NCBI RefSeq assembly: GCF_001894785.1
Contig: NZ_BCWW01000007.1
Span: 1 to 64,000 of the forward strand
Direction: 5' to 3'
Length of the DNA stretch: 64,000 nt
Source: Rhodococcoides fascians NBRC 12155 = LMG 3623
GTDB lineage: Bacteria > Actinomycetota > Actinomycetes > Mycobacteriales > Mycobacteriaceae
The position numbers and the translations under genes were made by a program. Positions 28,369 through 35,916 of the stretch are shown in pieces (position 1 is the first letter of the stretch; every line of letters starts with the position of its first letter). Below the pieces are notes generated by a model. It saw nothing but the letters and a program-made list of their open reading frames with translations. It ran no database searches and was not told the origin of the DNA.

Positions 28369-29391
28369 GTGCCCGAACCATCCAGGCCCCTGCGTTCGCT
28401 CGGATTTCTGACCATCGGGCTCTTCGACGAGAACGCACCCGAGGTCGGCCACGAATCGACGCTGCGCATCATCGAACTCGGGGAGCGGCTGGGATTCGAC
28501 AGTGCGTGGCTTCGTCATCGTCACCTGCAGTTCGGTATCTCGTCTCCCATCGCGGTCATGGCCGCCGCGTCGCAACGTACCGACCGCATCATGCTCGGCA
28601 CTGCGGTGACGCCGTTGGGTTGGGAGAACCCGTTGCGTCTCGCCGAGGACCTGGCCACGGTGGATGTGCTGTCCGGTGGGCGCGTCAACGCGGGAATCAG
28701 TGTGGGACAACCGATGCACTTCGATCGCGTCGCACACTCGTTGTATCCCGACACCGCCGAGGACGAGGACTTCGGCTACGACCGAGTCTCGCGGCTGCTT
28801 CGGTTCGTAGCCGGTGAACCTGCGTCCACGTGGTCGGGGACCGAGGGAATCGAAGCGTATTCCGAACGGGTACAACCGCATTCGCGTGGTCTACGGGACC
28901 GAATGTGGTACGGCGGGGCCAGTCTCCGTTCTGCTCAGTGGGCAGGGGAGAACGCGATGAATCTTCTGGTGAGCAGTGTGGTGCGCGCTGAGGACTCGAC
29001 GGATTTCGATGCGATCCAGCGCGCGCACATCGCGCGGTTCCGCGAGGCTCACCCGGCCGGGGCCGACGCGCGGGTCTCCCAGGGGCTGGTGGTCATCCCC
29101 ACCGACAGTGCTTCCGCCGCGCAGAAGCGCAAGTACGAGGACTACGTTCACGCGCGTACTGCACGGACCGGAGCACCGCAGGGGCCGGCTCGGATGATGT
29201 TCGCACCGGACCTCGTGGGTACCTCGGACGAGATCGCGGAGCAGTTGTACGCCAATCGATCTTTTCGTGAGGTCGACGAGGTGGCGTTCGCGCTGCCGTT
29301 CAGCTTCGACCACGAGGACTACGTGCAGATCCTGACCGACACGGCGCAGAAGCTCGGCCCGGCGCTGGGGTGGACACCGGCACAAAACTGA
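28369..29391 (+). CDS. Luciferase-like (LLM class) flavin-dependent oxidoreductase
   Basis: This 340-residue TIM-barrel enzyme belongs to the bacterial luciferase-like class, which uses FMNH2 or F420 to oxidise small molecules. Visible features are GERLGFDSAWLRHRHL (about 38-53), LGTAVTPLGWENPLRLAEDLATVD (split here by no gap; about 83-106) and LSGGRVNAGISVGQ. The start is GTG 28369, 33 bases after the glycosyltransferase unit, so it may be read with it. A hairpin terminator follows. Cofactor and substrate cannot be decided. Confidence 0.83.
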   Translation: MPEPSRPLRSLGFLTIGLFDENAPEVGHESTLRIIELGERLGFDSAWLRHRHLQFGISSPIAVMAAASQRTDRIMLGTAVTPLGWENPLRLAEDLATVDVLSGGRVNAGISVGQPMHFDRVAHSLYPDTAEDEDFGYDRVSRLLRFVAGEPASTWSGTEGIEAYSERVQPHSRGLRDRMWYGGASLRSAQWAGENAMNLLVSSVVRAEDSTDFDAIQRAHIARFREAHPAGADARVSQGLVVIPTDSASAAQKRKYEDYVHARTARTGAPQGPARMMFAPDLVGTSDEIAEQLYANRSFREVDEVAFALPFSFDHEDYVQILTDTAQKLGPALGWTPAQN

Positions 29392-29403
29392 CCCGGACTT
29401 CCG

Positions 29404-29440
29404 CCGAGGGCGATCGGCTCGATCGGCCGATCGCCCTCGG
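29404..29440. terminator. Bidirectional terminator hairpin
   Basis: A perfect 14-bp stem (CCGAGGGCGATCGG, 29404-29417, with 29427-29440) and a 9-base loop lie between the convergent monooxygenase and lipase genes. Confidence 0.82.
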
Positions 29441-29461
29441 TGGAACGGAGGTACCGGTGTA

Positions 29462-30655
29462 CTACTGGCCCGTGATGGGCGAGTTGTAGGCACACGGGAT
29501 CGACTTCGCGGGGGAGCCCTTCGGATCCAGTGCGTTCTTGACGATGCCGATCGCGCGCGGTGAGACGGAGATCGACAGGTGGTCCGACAGGTCGATGCCG
29601 CAGCCGTCCTGCAGGGTGACGTTGTTGACGGTGGCACCGGGGCCTGCGGTGAGGAACGTCGTCTTGTACGGGGTGACGACCTCGTCGTACTTGGTGCCGA
29701 TCACGGTGTACTTGATGCCGGGGTCGGTGTCACCGCCGACGGCCAGTCCCTTGACGAGTGGCGAGTCGATCACCTGGTCCGAGGCTGCCGGCCCGGCGAT
29801 GGCACCGACGACTCCCAGGACGTTGAGTCCCAGGTTGTTGATGGTGCGCCCCAGAGTTCCGATGCCGACGAGGGTGGTGCCGTGATTCGATCCGGCGACG
29901 CTGACGACCGTGTTCACTTTGTTCTTGGTCGGGTCGGTCGGATTGGCACCGCCCTCGAAACGGAGGTACTGACGGGTGACGAGCCCACCCTGGGAGTGGC
30001 CGACGATGTCGACCTGCGCAGAGCCCGTGGCCGTCCGCACAGCGTCGACGTAGGTGGCGATCTCCTTTGCGTTGGACGCGACCGATGCGGTACCGCGAAG
30101 CGACGGGAGATTGCCGACGACACTGGAGTCCCCGTCTCCGTAGTTGAGCGCGAAGATGCAGTAGCCCTCCTTCTTCAGGGCAGGCGACATGCGCGCGAAG
30201 TTGTTGTACGCGTTCTCCCAGGTGCCGTGCAGGAGGACGACCGGGCGGGGGTGCGCGGCGGTGGGCTTGCAGTTCCAATCGTTGGCACCTTGGGGTGCGA
30301 CGTTGGGGTTGACGATGCTGTAGAGGAATCCGGCCAGGAAGTTCTTCTGATCGGGCCCGTATCCGGTGGTCTCGGTCCGTGGGTCGTACGTCGCGGTGGC
30401 GGGGGCAGCCGAATCGATGCTCGGTGCCGTGATGCCCTGATCCGAGGCCTTCGGGTATGCGCCGGTCGGCCCCGGCGGAACAACGGTGTTGCCCTGCACG
30501 GTTGCGGGCGGTGCCGGTACCGGGACGGGTGCCGGCTGAGCCTGTGCTGCGAAACCGGAACCGAGGGCAACGGAGCATGCCATTGCAGCAATCATCGCAG
30601 CGCGGACTGTGGTGGCCTTCCTCGTTGCACGGAAGGTGGACCGAGAAGTGGTCAT
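29462..30655 (-). CDS. Secreted lipase/esterase (alpha/beta hydrolase)
   Basis: This 397-residue exported enzyme probably hydrolyses triacylglycerols or other esters outside the cell. A Sec signal peptide is clear: basic N terminus, hydrophobic core (about 18-33) and an AQA cleavage site near residue 39, followed by a Pro/Ala-rich linker. The catalytic triad can be placed as Ser221 (GHSQGG), Asp324 (GTKYDEV) and His359 (LSDHLS), with the oxyanion HGTW at 143-146. Cys pairs (129/166, 352/392) may form disulfides. It is monocistronic between a terminator and a long promoter region. Confidence 0.92.
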   Translation of the reverse strand: MTTSRSTFRATRKATTVRAAMIAAMACSVALGSGFAAQAQPAPVPVPAPPATVQGNTVVPPGPTGAYPKASDQGITAPSIDSAAPATATYDPRTETTGYGPDQKNFLAGFLYSIVNPNVAPQGANDWNCKPTAAHPRPVVLLHGTWENAYNNFARMSPALKKEGYCIFALNYGDGDSSVVGNLPSLRGTASVASNAKEIATYVDAVRTATGSAQVDIVGHSQGGLVTRQYLRFEGGANPTDPTKNKVNTVVSVAGSNHGTTLVGIGTLGRTINNLGLNVLGVVGAIAGPAASDQVIDSPLVKGLAVGGDTDPGIKYTVIGTKYDEVVTPYKTTFLTAGPGATVNNVTLQDGCGIDLSDHLSISVSPRAIGIVKNALDPKGSPAKSIPCAYNSPITGQ

Positions 30656-31008
30656 GGAGCCTGACTTTCGACGAGGGTCAAGTGGACAAGTCGGAACTGT
30701 AGGCCCGGATTCCGGCCCGGAACGTGCGCCGCATCACGTTTGGAAACCGCCCGCACGTGACCGTTCATTCGTGATGGGGCGTCACAAATGACGACGAACC
30801 GGACGCTAATGCGGATTTGTTGCCGGGTTCACGGTCCAAAACAATCCCCAGGTTTTATTTGTGCACTATGGTTCGAGTGTCTTCACCCCGGCCGACGGTT
30901 CGGCCGGGGAAGGACGGTTCGATACCGAGGCAGGGGCGTTGTGGGCAGACATCGGCCGCCTGAAGGACATGACCTGACGCGGGTTTCGAGTACGAGGGGT
31001 GGGGTTCG
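30656..31008. other. Intergenic region with divergent promoters and a leader hairpin
   Basis: This 353-base gap holds no convincing gene. It contains an AT-richer stretch (about 30838-30878) ending in CACTATGGT, a possible -10 for the regulator gene. Then comes a perfect 10-bp hairpin, CCCCGGCCGA (30886-30895) with 30900-30909 and a CGGT loop. The hairpin would lie in a leader of about 120 bases before the GTG at 31009. I cannot match the leader to a known riboswitch. Confidence 0.45.
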
Positions 31009-32265
31009 GTGACTGCAACAGACAGTGTGGACACGGCGCAGGAGGAGTACGCAGGTGGTCGACGTGCATCGGACCGCTTGCGGACGCCCCGGGAGACTGC
31101 CGCGCGAATGCTGAACCGGTATTTCGTCGATCCGGAGGACGTACCGCCGCCGCGCGACTGTGCACGGGGCGAGCTCGACGACATGGCGACCACCTGCAGC
31201 GAACTGGCTGCAGGGGTCCTCGATTCCGGTCGACTACCGGTCGCGGGGGCCATGGACACCTTCCGGGACGCCGCAACGCGGTGGGCCCGCGACGGAGTGC
31301 CACTCGGCCGAATTCAGCACGCGATCAACGAGGGCTGCGCGCTGGGTCTACGGGCTGCCGAGTCAGCGGTGAACCGGGAGGCAGGCGCGGCGGTTGATGA
31401 CCGGACGATCCTGATCATGGAGCTTCTGAACGTCGTCACCGAGGCGGTGTCCGACGCTTATCTCACCGAGTTCCGCACGTTGGCGCAGAACGGTCCACGG
31501 CACGACGTCGAATTGCTCGACGCTCTGTTGACCGGCGACGGCACTGCCCGCAGGATCGCCGATCGGATGGGTGCGCTGCTCGCCGAGGAGTATCACGTCG
31601 TGGCCCTGCACTTTCCGGCGCATGCCGACGAAGGGGGTAGGCGCGGCGATGCGGCGATGATGGCCGCACGGAAGCTGCGGAGAATTCACGCGGCCCTGGC
31701 AGCGCACAACGGAGACATCGCCCCCATCGCATCCATCAGTGCGACGGGCGGAACGGTACTGCTGCCCGACGTTCCGGGTGCCGACGTCGACGAACTGGTC
31801 GAGCGGCTTGCCGACGCCGGCCAGGTCGCAGTGACGGCGACGACCGGGTCGGCAGCGATCGACGACATCTCGGTGACGGCGCCGCACCTGTACGAGCTCT
31901 TGAGCCTGGTCCGCAGGTTGCACTACACGCCGGGCACCTACCGCATCTCGGATCTGGTGTTCGAGTACCAGGTGAGCCGGCCCGGACTCGGTCGAAAGCA
32001 CCTCTTGACTCTGATCGATCCACTCCGTGACTCGGTCGACCTTCTTCCGACGCTGCAAGCCTTCGTGGACTCCGATTCCAACAGGAAGAAGACAGCCACG
32101 TGGCTGACGGTGCATCCCAACACCGTCGACTACCGCCTCAAGCGGGTGGATCAACTCACCGGTCTCGATCCGATGAAACCGTCGGGGTTGCGGCGACTGC
32201 ACGCAGCACTGATCGCCGATCGCCTCGAGGCACGCCGAACCCCGGTGGACGAGCGATCACTGTGA
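31009..32265 (+). CDS. PucR/CdaR-type transcriptional regulator
   Basis: This 418-residue regulator ends in the PucR-type helix-turn-helix (KKTATWLTVHPNTVDYRLKRV, two halves around residues 360-385). The middle region (about 165-330) resembles the GGDEF-like domain of CdaR proteins, and the N-terminal about 150 residues are a helical sensor domain. The start is GTG 31009 with a purine-rich GAGGGGTGGGG upstream. Its stop overlaps the start of the EAL-domain gene (GTGA), so they are translated together. The signal and targets are unknown. Confidence 0.85.
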   Translation: MTATDSVDTAQEEYAGGRRASDRLRTPRETAARMLNRYFVDPEDVPPPRDCARGELDDMATTCSELAAGVLDSGRLPVAGAMDTFRDAATRWARDGVPLGRIQHAINEGCALGLRAAESAVNREAGAAVDDRTILIMELLNVVTEAVSDAYLTEFRTLAQNGPRHDVELLDALLTGDGTARRIADRMGALLAEEYHVVALHFPAHADEGGRRGDAAMMAARKLRRIHAALAAHNGDIAPIASISATGGTVLLPDVPGADVDELVERLADAGQVAVTATTGSAAIDDISVTAPHLYELLSLVRRLHYTPGTYRISDLVFEYQVSRPGLGRKHLLTLIDPLRDSVDLLPTLQAFVDSDSNRKKTATWLTVHPNTVDYRLKRVDQLTGLDPMKPSGLRRLHAALIADRLEARRTPVDERSL

Positions 32266-32996
32266 CCGTCTCGGACGGCGCGGTGCTGGCAGCGTCCGCG
32301 GCGCTCGAGTCGGTGGATTCGGTGGCGGCGCTGTTTCAGCCGGTTGTCGAACTGTCGACGGGACATGTCGTCGGCTACGAAGCCCTCGCTCGGTGGCCGT
32401 CGCCGAGCAGCGCACTTCCCGAGGACGTCTTTGCTCTGGCCCGTGAACGGGGACTCGTCGGCCGAGTGGATGTGGCCTGCCGCGCGGCAGCTCTGCGGGC
32501 GGCGAGGGAACGTGCCTACTCCCGCAGGGTGCGGTTCTTCCTCAACATCGAACCGGGTTGCTTCCGTGACGAGCAGGACGTCGACATGCACCTCGACGCC
32601 ATCGGCGACGATCTCGACGTGGTCCTCGAGATCACCGAGCGTGATCTGGATCGGAACGTTCCGTTGCTGATGGCCCTCGTCCGCGGCGCGCGCGCACGCG
32701 GGATGGGGGTGGCCATGGACGACGTCGGAGCGACACCGGCAACCCTGGATCTACTGGCGCTGGTGGCACCGGACATCGTCAAGCTCGACGCGTCGATCGT
32801 GCGAGCTCCGCTGCGGTCCCGACCGGCGATGCGACAGGTTCACGCCTACGTTCGGTCGAGCAATGCGATCGTGCTGGCGGAAGGCATCGAGACGCGTCGG
32901 CATCTGCGACGTGCGAAAGCGCTCGGTGCCAGCTTGGGGCAGGGATGGATGTTCGGGCGGCCGTTGCCGCTGCCGAATCCGACAGAAGGCCTGTGA
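32262..32996 (+). CDS. EAL-domain protein (c-di-GMP phosphodiesterase-like)
   Basis: This 244-residue protein is a stand-alone EAL domain, the fold that hydrolyses cyclic di-GMP. The catalytic set is mostly kept: GYEALARW, the metal-ligand Asn in FLNIEP, EITERD, the DDVGA pair (usually DDFGTG), KLDASIV, AEGIET and a final LGQGW. It may be active, though the DDFGTG loop has changed to DDVGAT. It is translationally coupled to the PucR-type gene and followed by a strong terminator. Coupling of a PucR regulator to c-di-GMP turnover is unusual. Confidence 0.87.
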   Translation: MTVSDGAVLAASAALESVDSVAALFQPVVELSTGHVVGYEALARWPSPSSALPEDVFALARERGLVGRVDVACRAAALRAARERAYSRRVRFFLNIEPGCFRDEQDVDMHLDAIGDDLDVVLEITERDLDRNVPLLMALVRGARARGMGVAMDDVGATPATLDLLALVAPDIVKLDASIVRAPLRSRPAMRQVHAYVRSSNAIVLAEGIETRRHLRRAKALGASLGQGWMFGRPLPLPNPTEGL

Positions 32997-33002
32997 CGGA
33001 GA

Positions 33003-33044
33003 AGAACCCCGCACCCGAGCCGTGAAGGCTGGGTGCGGGGTTCT
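33003..33044. terminator. Bidirectional terminator hairpin
   Basis: A perfect 14-bp stem (AGAACCCCGCACCC, 33003-33016, with 33031-33044) and a 14-base loop separate the convergent EAL and CsbD genes. Confidence 0.83.
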
Positions 33045-33058
33045 GCTGCATCGATGGA

Positions 33059-33256
33059 TCAGTTCGTGAACTTGTCCTTGATGTTGCCGGCTGCGTCGGA
33101 AACGTCGTCGCCGACCTGCTTGGTCTTGCCCGACGCCTGGTCCTTTGCGCCTTCGGCAGCAAGGTCGTCGTTGTCGGTCTTGTGGCCGATCTTTTCCTTG
33201 GCTTCGCCCACGAGCTCTTCTGCCTTGTGCTTTGCCTTGTCGATGAAATCAGCCAT
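33059..33256 (-). CDS. CsbD-family general stress protein
   Basis: This 65-residue, highly charged, soluble protein matches the CsbD family, small proteins induced by general stress whose mechanism is unknown. The family pattern KAEELVGEAKEKIG then TKQVGDDVSDAAGNIKD is complete. ATG 33256 has GAGGAG eight bases upstream. Its SigF/SigB-like promoter at 33300-33324 fits CsbD's membership of the SigB regulon in Bacillus. It is divergent from the unknown gene at 33375. Confidence 0.9.
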   Translation of the reverse strand: MADFIDKAKHKAEELVGEAKEKIGHKTDNDDLAAEGAKDQASGKTKQVGDDVSDAAGNIKDKFTN

Positions 33257-33299
33257 GTGAACTCCTCGAAATCGATTGTGCTGCTCGTGCATGGGAGCT

Positions 33300-33324
33300 A
33301 TACCCGAGATCGCGGTCGGTAATC
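33300..33324 (-). promoter_or_regulatory. SigF/SigB-like promoter of the CsbD gene
   Basis: On the minus strand GATT (33324-33321), 15 bases and a perfect GGGTAT (33305-33300) precede the CsbD start by 43 bases. Confidence 0.55.
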
Positions 33325-33339
33325 ATCGGACTCACGGCC

Positions 33340-33365
33340 GTGTTGCCGGCACGGGATGCGGGTAC
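33340..33365 (+). promoter_or_regulatory. SigF/SigB-like promoter of the unknown gene at 33375
   Basis: GTGTT (33340-33344), 15 bases and GGGTAC (33360-33365) end nine bases before the ATG, implying a nearly leaderless transcript. Confidence 0.42.
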
Positions 33366-33374
33366 GTGCCGTTC

Positions 33375-33836
33375 ATGACTGCACAGACGAACGACCCACA
33401 TTCGCATGAGACGCCGGCACCGGAGCACCGCCGCCCCGACGGAGTGGACGACGATACCGTGGCGGCCACGGGCAAACTGTCCGAGGCACTCGAATACGTC
33501 GAGCGCGCTCGCGGCCACCTGTACTCGTTCCATCAGCTGATGGGACACGCGGATCTGCTGCTCGGGGAGGCCTCCGACGCGTTGTCGGACGCCGGGCACG
33601 ACGCGTTGGCACAGCGACTCGAGACCGACATGATCGGCCGCAACATCGCTCAGGGGCGGTGGACGTTCCAGCTCGTCGAGGAGTTCGACGACGGGTATTG
33701 GACGGTACTTCGTGATCACGAGCGGGCGGTCCGGAACGAGCTGCTCGACGGACGTCGGCACGTCTTCGAAGCCGAGATGAAAGAACAGCGACGAACGCAC
33801 GGTCGCAGCGGCCACGAGGCGCGTCCGACGGAGTGA
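33375..33836 (+). CDS. Conserved hypothetical helical protein
   Basis: This 153-residue soluble protein is rich in His, Glu and Arg. It begins with a polar, likely disordered segment (about 1-30), followed by helices carrying YVERARGHLYSFHQLMGHADLL and ending with the WTVLRDHERAVRNELLDGRRH block. I cannot assign a family name or function. No ribosome-binding site is visible, consistent with a leaderless message from the promoter just upstream. Its neighbours (CsbD, Dps) and promoter type point to the general stress response. Confidence 0.65.
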   Translation: MTAQTNDPHSHETPAPEHRRPDGVDDDTVAATGKLSEALEYVERARGHLYSFHQLMGHADLLLGEASDALSDAGHDALAQRLETDMIGRNIAQGRWTFQLVEEFDDGYWTVLRDHERAVRNELLDGRRHVFEAEMKEQRRTHGRSGHEARPTE

Positions 33837-33856
33837 TCTGGTTCTGTCACAACGAA

Positions 33857-33895
33857 AAGCACCGGCCTCGCCGTGATCGGCGAGACCGGTGGCTT
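33857..33895. terminator. Bidirectional terminator hairpin
   Basis: A stem of about 17 bp (CACCGGCCTCGCCG against CGGCGAGACCGGTG, with one G-T pair and one bulge) and a TGAT loop lie between the convergent unknown and dps genes. Confidence 0.75.
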
Positions 33896-33911
33896 CGGGT
33901 GGAAATGTTTG

Positions 33912-34460
33912 TCAGCCGGCTTGCTTCGCAGCGTCGACTTCGCTGGTCGCGCTCGCGGTGGAGAGCTGACCACCGGAGTTCTCCAGGTGCGCGCGGACGA
34001 ACCAGTGGAACAGTTCGAGCTGGGCGCTCTGGCCGATGAGCATGTCCTCGGTGATCGGATCGATCTCGCCGACCTCTTCGATGTTCTTACGGGTGGTCTC
34101 GATGACCCCGGTGTACACCAGATCGAGAGCGCCGAGGTGCTCGATCGCCGTCGCCCGGCCGATCGAGTAATCGTCCCAGGAACGTTCCTTGACGATGGTG
34201 CCCGGCGTTCCCTTCGCAGAGGAGCCGAGGGTCGCGATGCGCTCGGCGACCTCGTCGGCGAAGCCGCGCACGGCCTCGACCTGAGGATCGAGCATTTCGT
34301 GGACAGAGATGAAGTTCGGTCCGACCACATTCCAGTGAATGTGCTTGAGCGTGAGATGGAGGTCGTTGTAGGCGTTCAGGCGATCCTGCAGGATCGCTGC
34401 GACGCGCGCGCCCACGTCCGACGAGAGTCCGGGAACGGTGTACGAGTTCTTGTCAGCCAT
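33912..34460 (-). CDS. dps: Dps, DNA-binding ferritin-like protein
   Basis: This 182-residue mini-ferritin forms dodecamers that oxidise and store iron and protect DNA in starvation and oxidative stress. The sequence closely follows mycobacterial Dps: NDLHLTLKHIHWNVVGPNF (about 32-50) and RTAT-type helices. The inter-subunit ferroxidase ligands are His42, Asp69 and Glu73. The C-terminal tail (SATSEVDAAKQAG) is shorter and less basic than that of M. smegmatis Dps, so DNA binding may differ. I chose ATG 34460; an ATG ten codons upstream would fall inside the candidate promoter. Confidence 0.94.
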   Translation of the reverse strand: MADKNSYTVPGLSSDVGARVAAILQDRLNAYNDLHLTLKHIHWNVVGPNFISVHEMLDPQVEAVRGFADEVAERIATLGSSAKGTPGTIVKERSWDDYSIGRATAIEHLGALDLVYTGVIETTRKNIEEVGEIDPITEDMLIGQSAQLELFHWFVRAHLENSGGQLSTASATSEVDAAKQAG

Positions 34461-34470
34461 GACGACGGTT

Positions 34471-34495
34471 TGCCCCATCACGGCGAAGTACAAAC
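34471..34495 (-). promoter_or_regulatory. SigF/SigB-like promoter of dps
   Basis: On the minus strand GTTT (34495-34492), 15 bases and GGGGCA (34476-34471) lie immediately downstream of the TerC terminator. The -10 part is a loose match. The gene starts ten bases further on. Confidence 0.4.
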
Positions 34496-34528
34496 ATGCC
34501 CCGCCGGATCGATTCCGGCGGGGCATGT
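34494..34528 (-). terminator. Terminator of the TerC operon
   Basis: A perfect 15-bp stem (ACATGCCCCGCCGGA, 34494-34508, with 34514-34528) and a 5-base loop lie 12 bases after the TerC stop. On the transcribed strand it is followed by GTTTGT. It separates the TerC unit from dps. Confidence 0.85.
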
Positions 34529-34539
34529 GTCGTGCGGAA

Positions 34540-35604
34540 CTACTTGTCGAGTCGAGGCGAATCGGTACCTGACGTACCCGTCGACGAGGTGCCGGCGGTG
34601 GAGGTTCCGTCCGTCGGATCGACGATCGGACTGTCGGCTGCAGCCTTGTCGACCGCGTCGGCGCTGTCTTCCTCCGGGGGATTCTTCAGGCTCAGGACGA
34701 TCGAGCCTGCCAGGACCACGACGATGACCACCAGGCTGACGAAGGACGGGATCTCGGGGATCGACGTGCTGATCACCTTGTGCCCGGCCTGCAGGATCAG
34801 CTTGACGCCGATGAAGGCGAGGATGATCGCCAGTCCCTTGGACAGGTAGTGGAACTTCTCGAGCAACCCTGCGAGCAGGAAGTACAGGGCACGCAGGCCG
34901 AGGATCGCGAACGCGTTCGAGGAATACACGATGAACGGGTCGTCGGTCACTGCCAGAACGGCAGGAACACTGTCGACCGCGAAGACCAGGTCGGCGGCCT
35001 CGATCGCCACCACGACGGCGAGCAGTGGCGTGGCCACCCGCTTGCCTGCTTCCTTGACGAAGAACTTGGTACCGGAGTACTCGTCCTGAACGGGGACGAT
35101 CTTCTTGAGCAAGCGCACTGCAATGGAGGTGCCGGGGTCGTACGAGTCGTCCTCGTCCTTCATCAGCTTGTACGCGCTGTAGAGCAGGATGGCGGCGAAG
35201 ACGAACAGAACCGCGGCGAACTTGCTGACGATGGCCACACCGGCGGCCAGGAAGATGGCACGGAAGACCAGGGCACCGATGACACCGAAGAACAACACGC
35301 GGTGCTGGTACTCACGGGGGACCTTGAAGTAGCCGAAGATCAGCGCGAAGACGAAGAGGTTGTCGACCGACAGACTCTTCTCCAGCAACCACGCCGTCGT
35401 GTACTCGACTCCGGCCGTTGTTCCCAGCGTGAAGAACACCACGATGCCGAAGATGATGGCGACGCCTACCCACAGTGCGCTCCACCACGCGGCCTCCTTG
35501 AAGCCGATGATGTGCGCGCCGCGGTGCGCCAACAGGTCGATGGCCAGCAGGATCAGGACGACGGCACCGAATGCGGCCCACGCCCACCATGGGACGACGT
35601 TCAT
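34540..35604 (-). CDS. TerC/Alx-family membrane protein
   Basis: This 354-residue polytopic protein belongs to the TerC/Alx family, linked to manganese export, pH response and tellurite resistance. About nine hydrophobic helices are visible. The family signatures are the acidic intramembrane motifs EKSLSVDNLFVFALIF (about 75-90) and VAIEAADLVFAVDSVPAVLAV (two halves, about 200-220). The C-terminal 45 residues are a polar Ser/Thr/Asp tail. Its ATG overlaps the stop of the 51-residue gene (ATGA), so the two are coupled. I saw no yybP-ykoY manganese riboswitch upstream. Confidence 0.9.
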   Translation of the reverse strand: MNVVPWWAWAAFGAVVLILLAIDLLAHRGAHIIGFKEAAWWSALWVGVAIIFGIVVFFTLGTTAGVEYTTAWLLEKSLSVDNLFVFALIFGYFKVPREYQHRVLFFGVIGALVFRAIFLAAGVAIVSKFAAVLFVFAAILLYSAYKLMKDEDDSYDPGTSIAVRLLKKIVPVQDEYSGTKFFVKEAGKRVATPLLAVVVAIEAADLVFAVDSVPAVLAVTDDPFIVYSSNAFAILGLRALYFLLAGLLEKFHYLSKGLAIILAFIGVKLILQAGHKVISTSIPEIPSFVSLVVIVVVLAGSIVLSLKNPPEEDSADAVDKAAADSPIVDPTDGTSTAGTSSTGTSGTDSPRLDK

Positions 35605-35756
35605 GAACGGCCACCCTTACCGGTGAACTTCGTGCCCAATTGCTTCAACTTCGCCTGATTCTCGGGCTTGGTTGCATATCGGCGCGCTCGGTCGATCATC
35701 TGTTTGCCCTGAGGGCTGCGAGCGAACGCGGTCAACTTCTGTGTCAACGACGACAT
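35601..35756 (-). CDS. 51-residue basic protein translationally coupled to TerC
   Basis: A short gene reads MSSLTQKLTAFARSPQGKQM and continues with ten Lys/Arg residues to end GKGGRS. It has an excellent ribosome site (AAGGAG, eight bases before ATG 35756), and its TGA overlaps the TerC ATG. These two facts make it convincing despite its size. It is basic, probably helical and soluble, and lacks a signal or membrane segment. I recognise similar small proteins in actinobacteria only vaguely and assign no function; regulation or assembly of TerC is possible. Confidence 0.7.
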   Translation of the reverse strand: MSSLTQKLTAFARSPQGKQMIDRARRYATKPENQAKLKQLGTKFTGKGGRS

Positions 35757-35916
35757 CTGTCCTGCTCCTTACGTTCTCGTTCGATCGGTATGTGGGGCGG
35801 TTCGACCGCAACTACTCCAGTCTGACTGTTTGCTTTGCTGCAGGCAGGGTTGTTTTGCGGACATGTTTCGGCGGACTTTCTTGCCGACTTCCGGCAATCT
35901 CGGCCTCAGGTGCGAT

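Noticed and set aside
26872..28881. 669-codon open frame antisense to glycosyltransferase genes
   Set aside because: Shadow of the GT28-like and GT2 genes.
30770..30790. CRP/GlxR-like site (GTGA...TCAC) upstream of the lipase gene
   Set aside because: The half-sites are seven bases apart rather than six, and one half lacks the leading T.
30788..31012. 74-codon frame before the PucR gene
   Set aside because: No ribosome site, composition like the frame shadow of GC-rich DNA, and it overlaps the leader hairpin.
35605..35770. yybP-ykoY manganese riboswitch upstream of TerC
   Set aside because: The stretch is a coding frame for the 51-residue protein, and I could find no riboswitch core.
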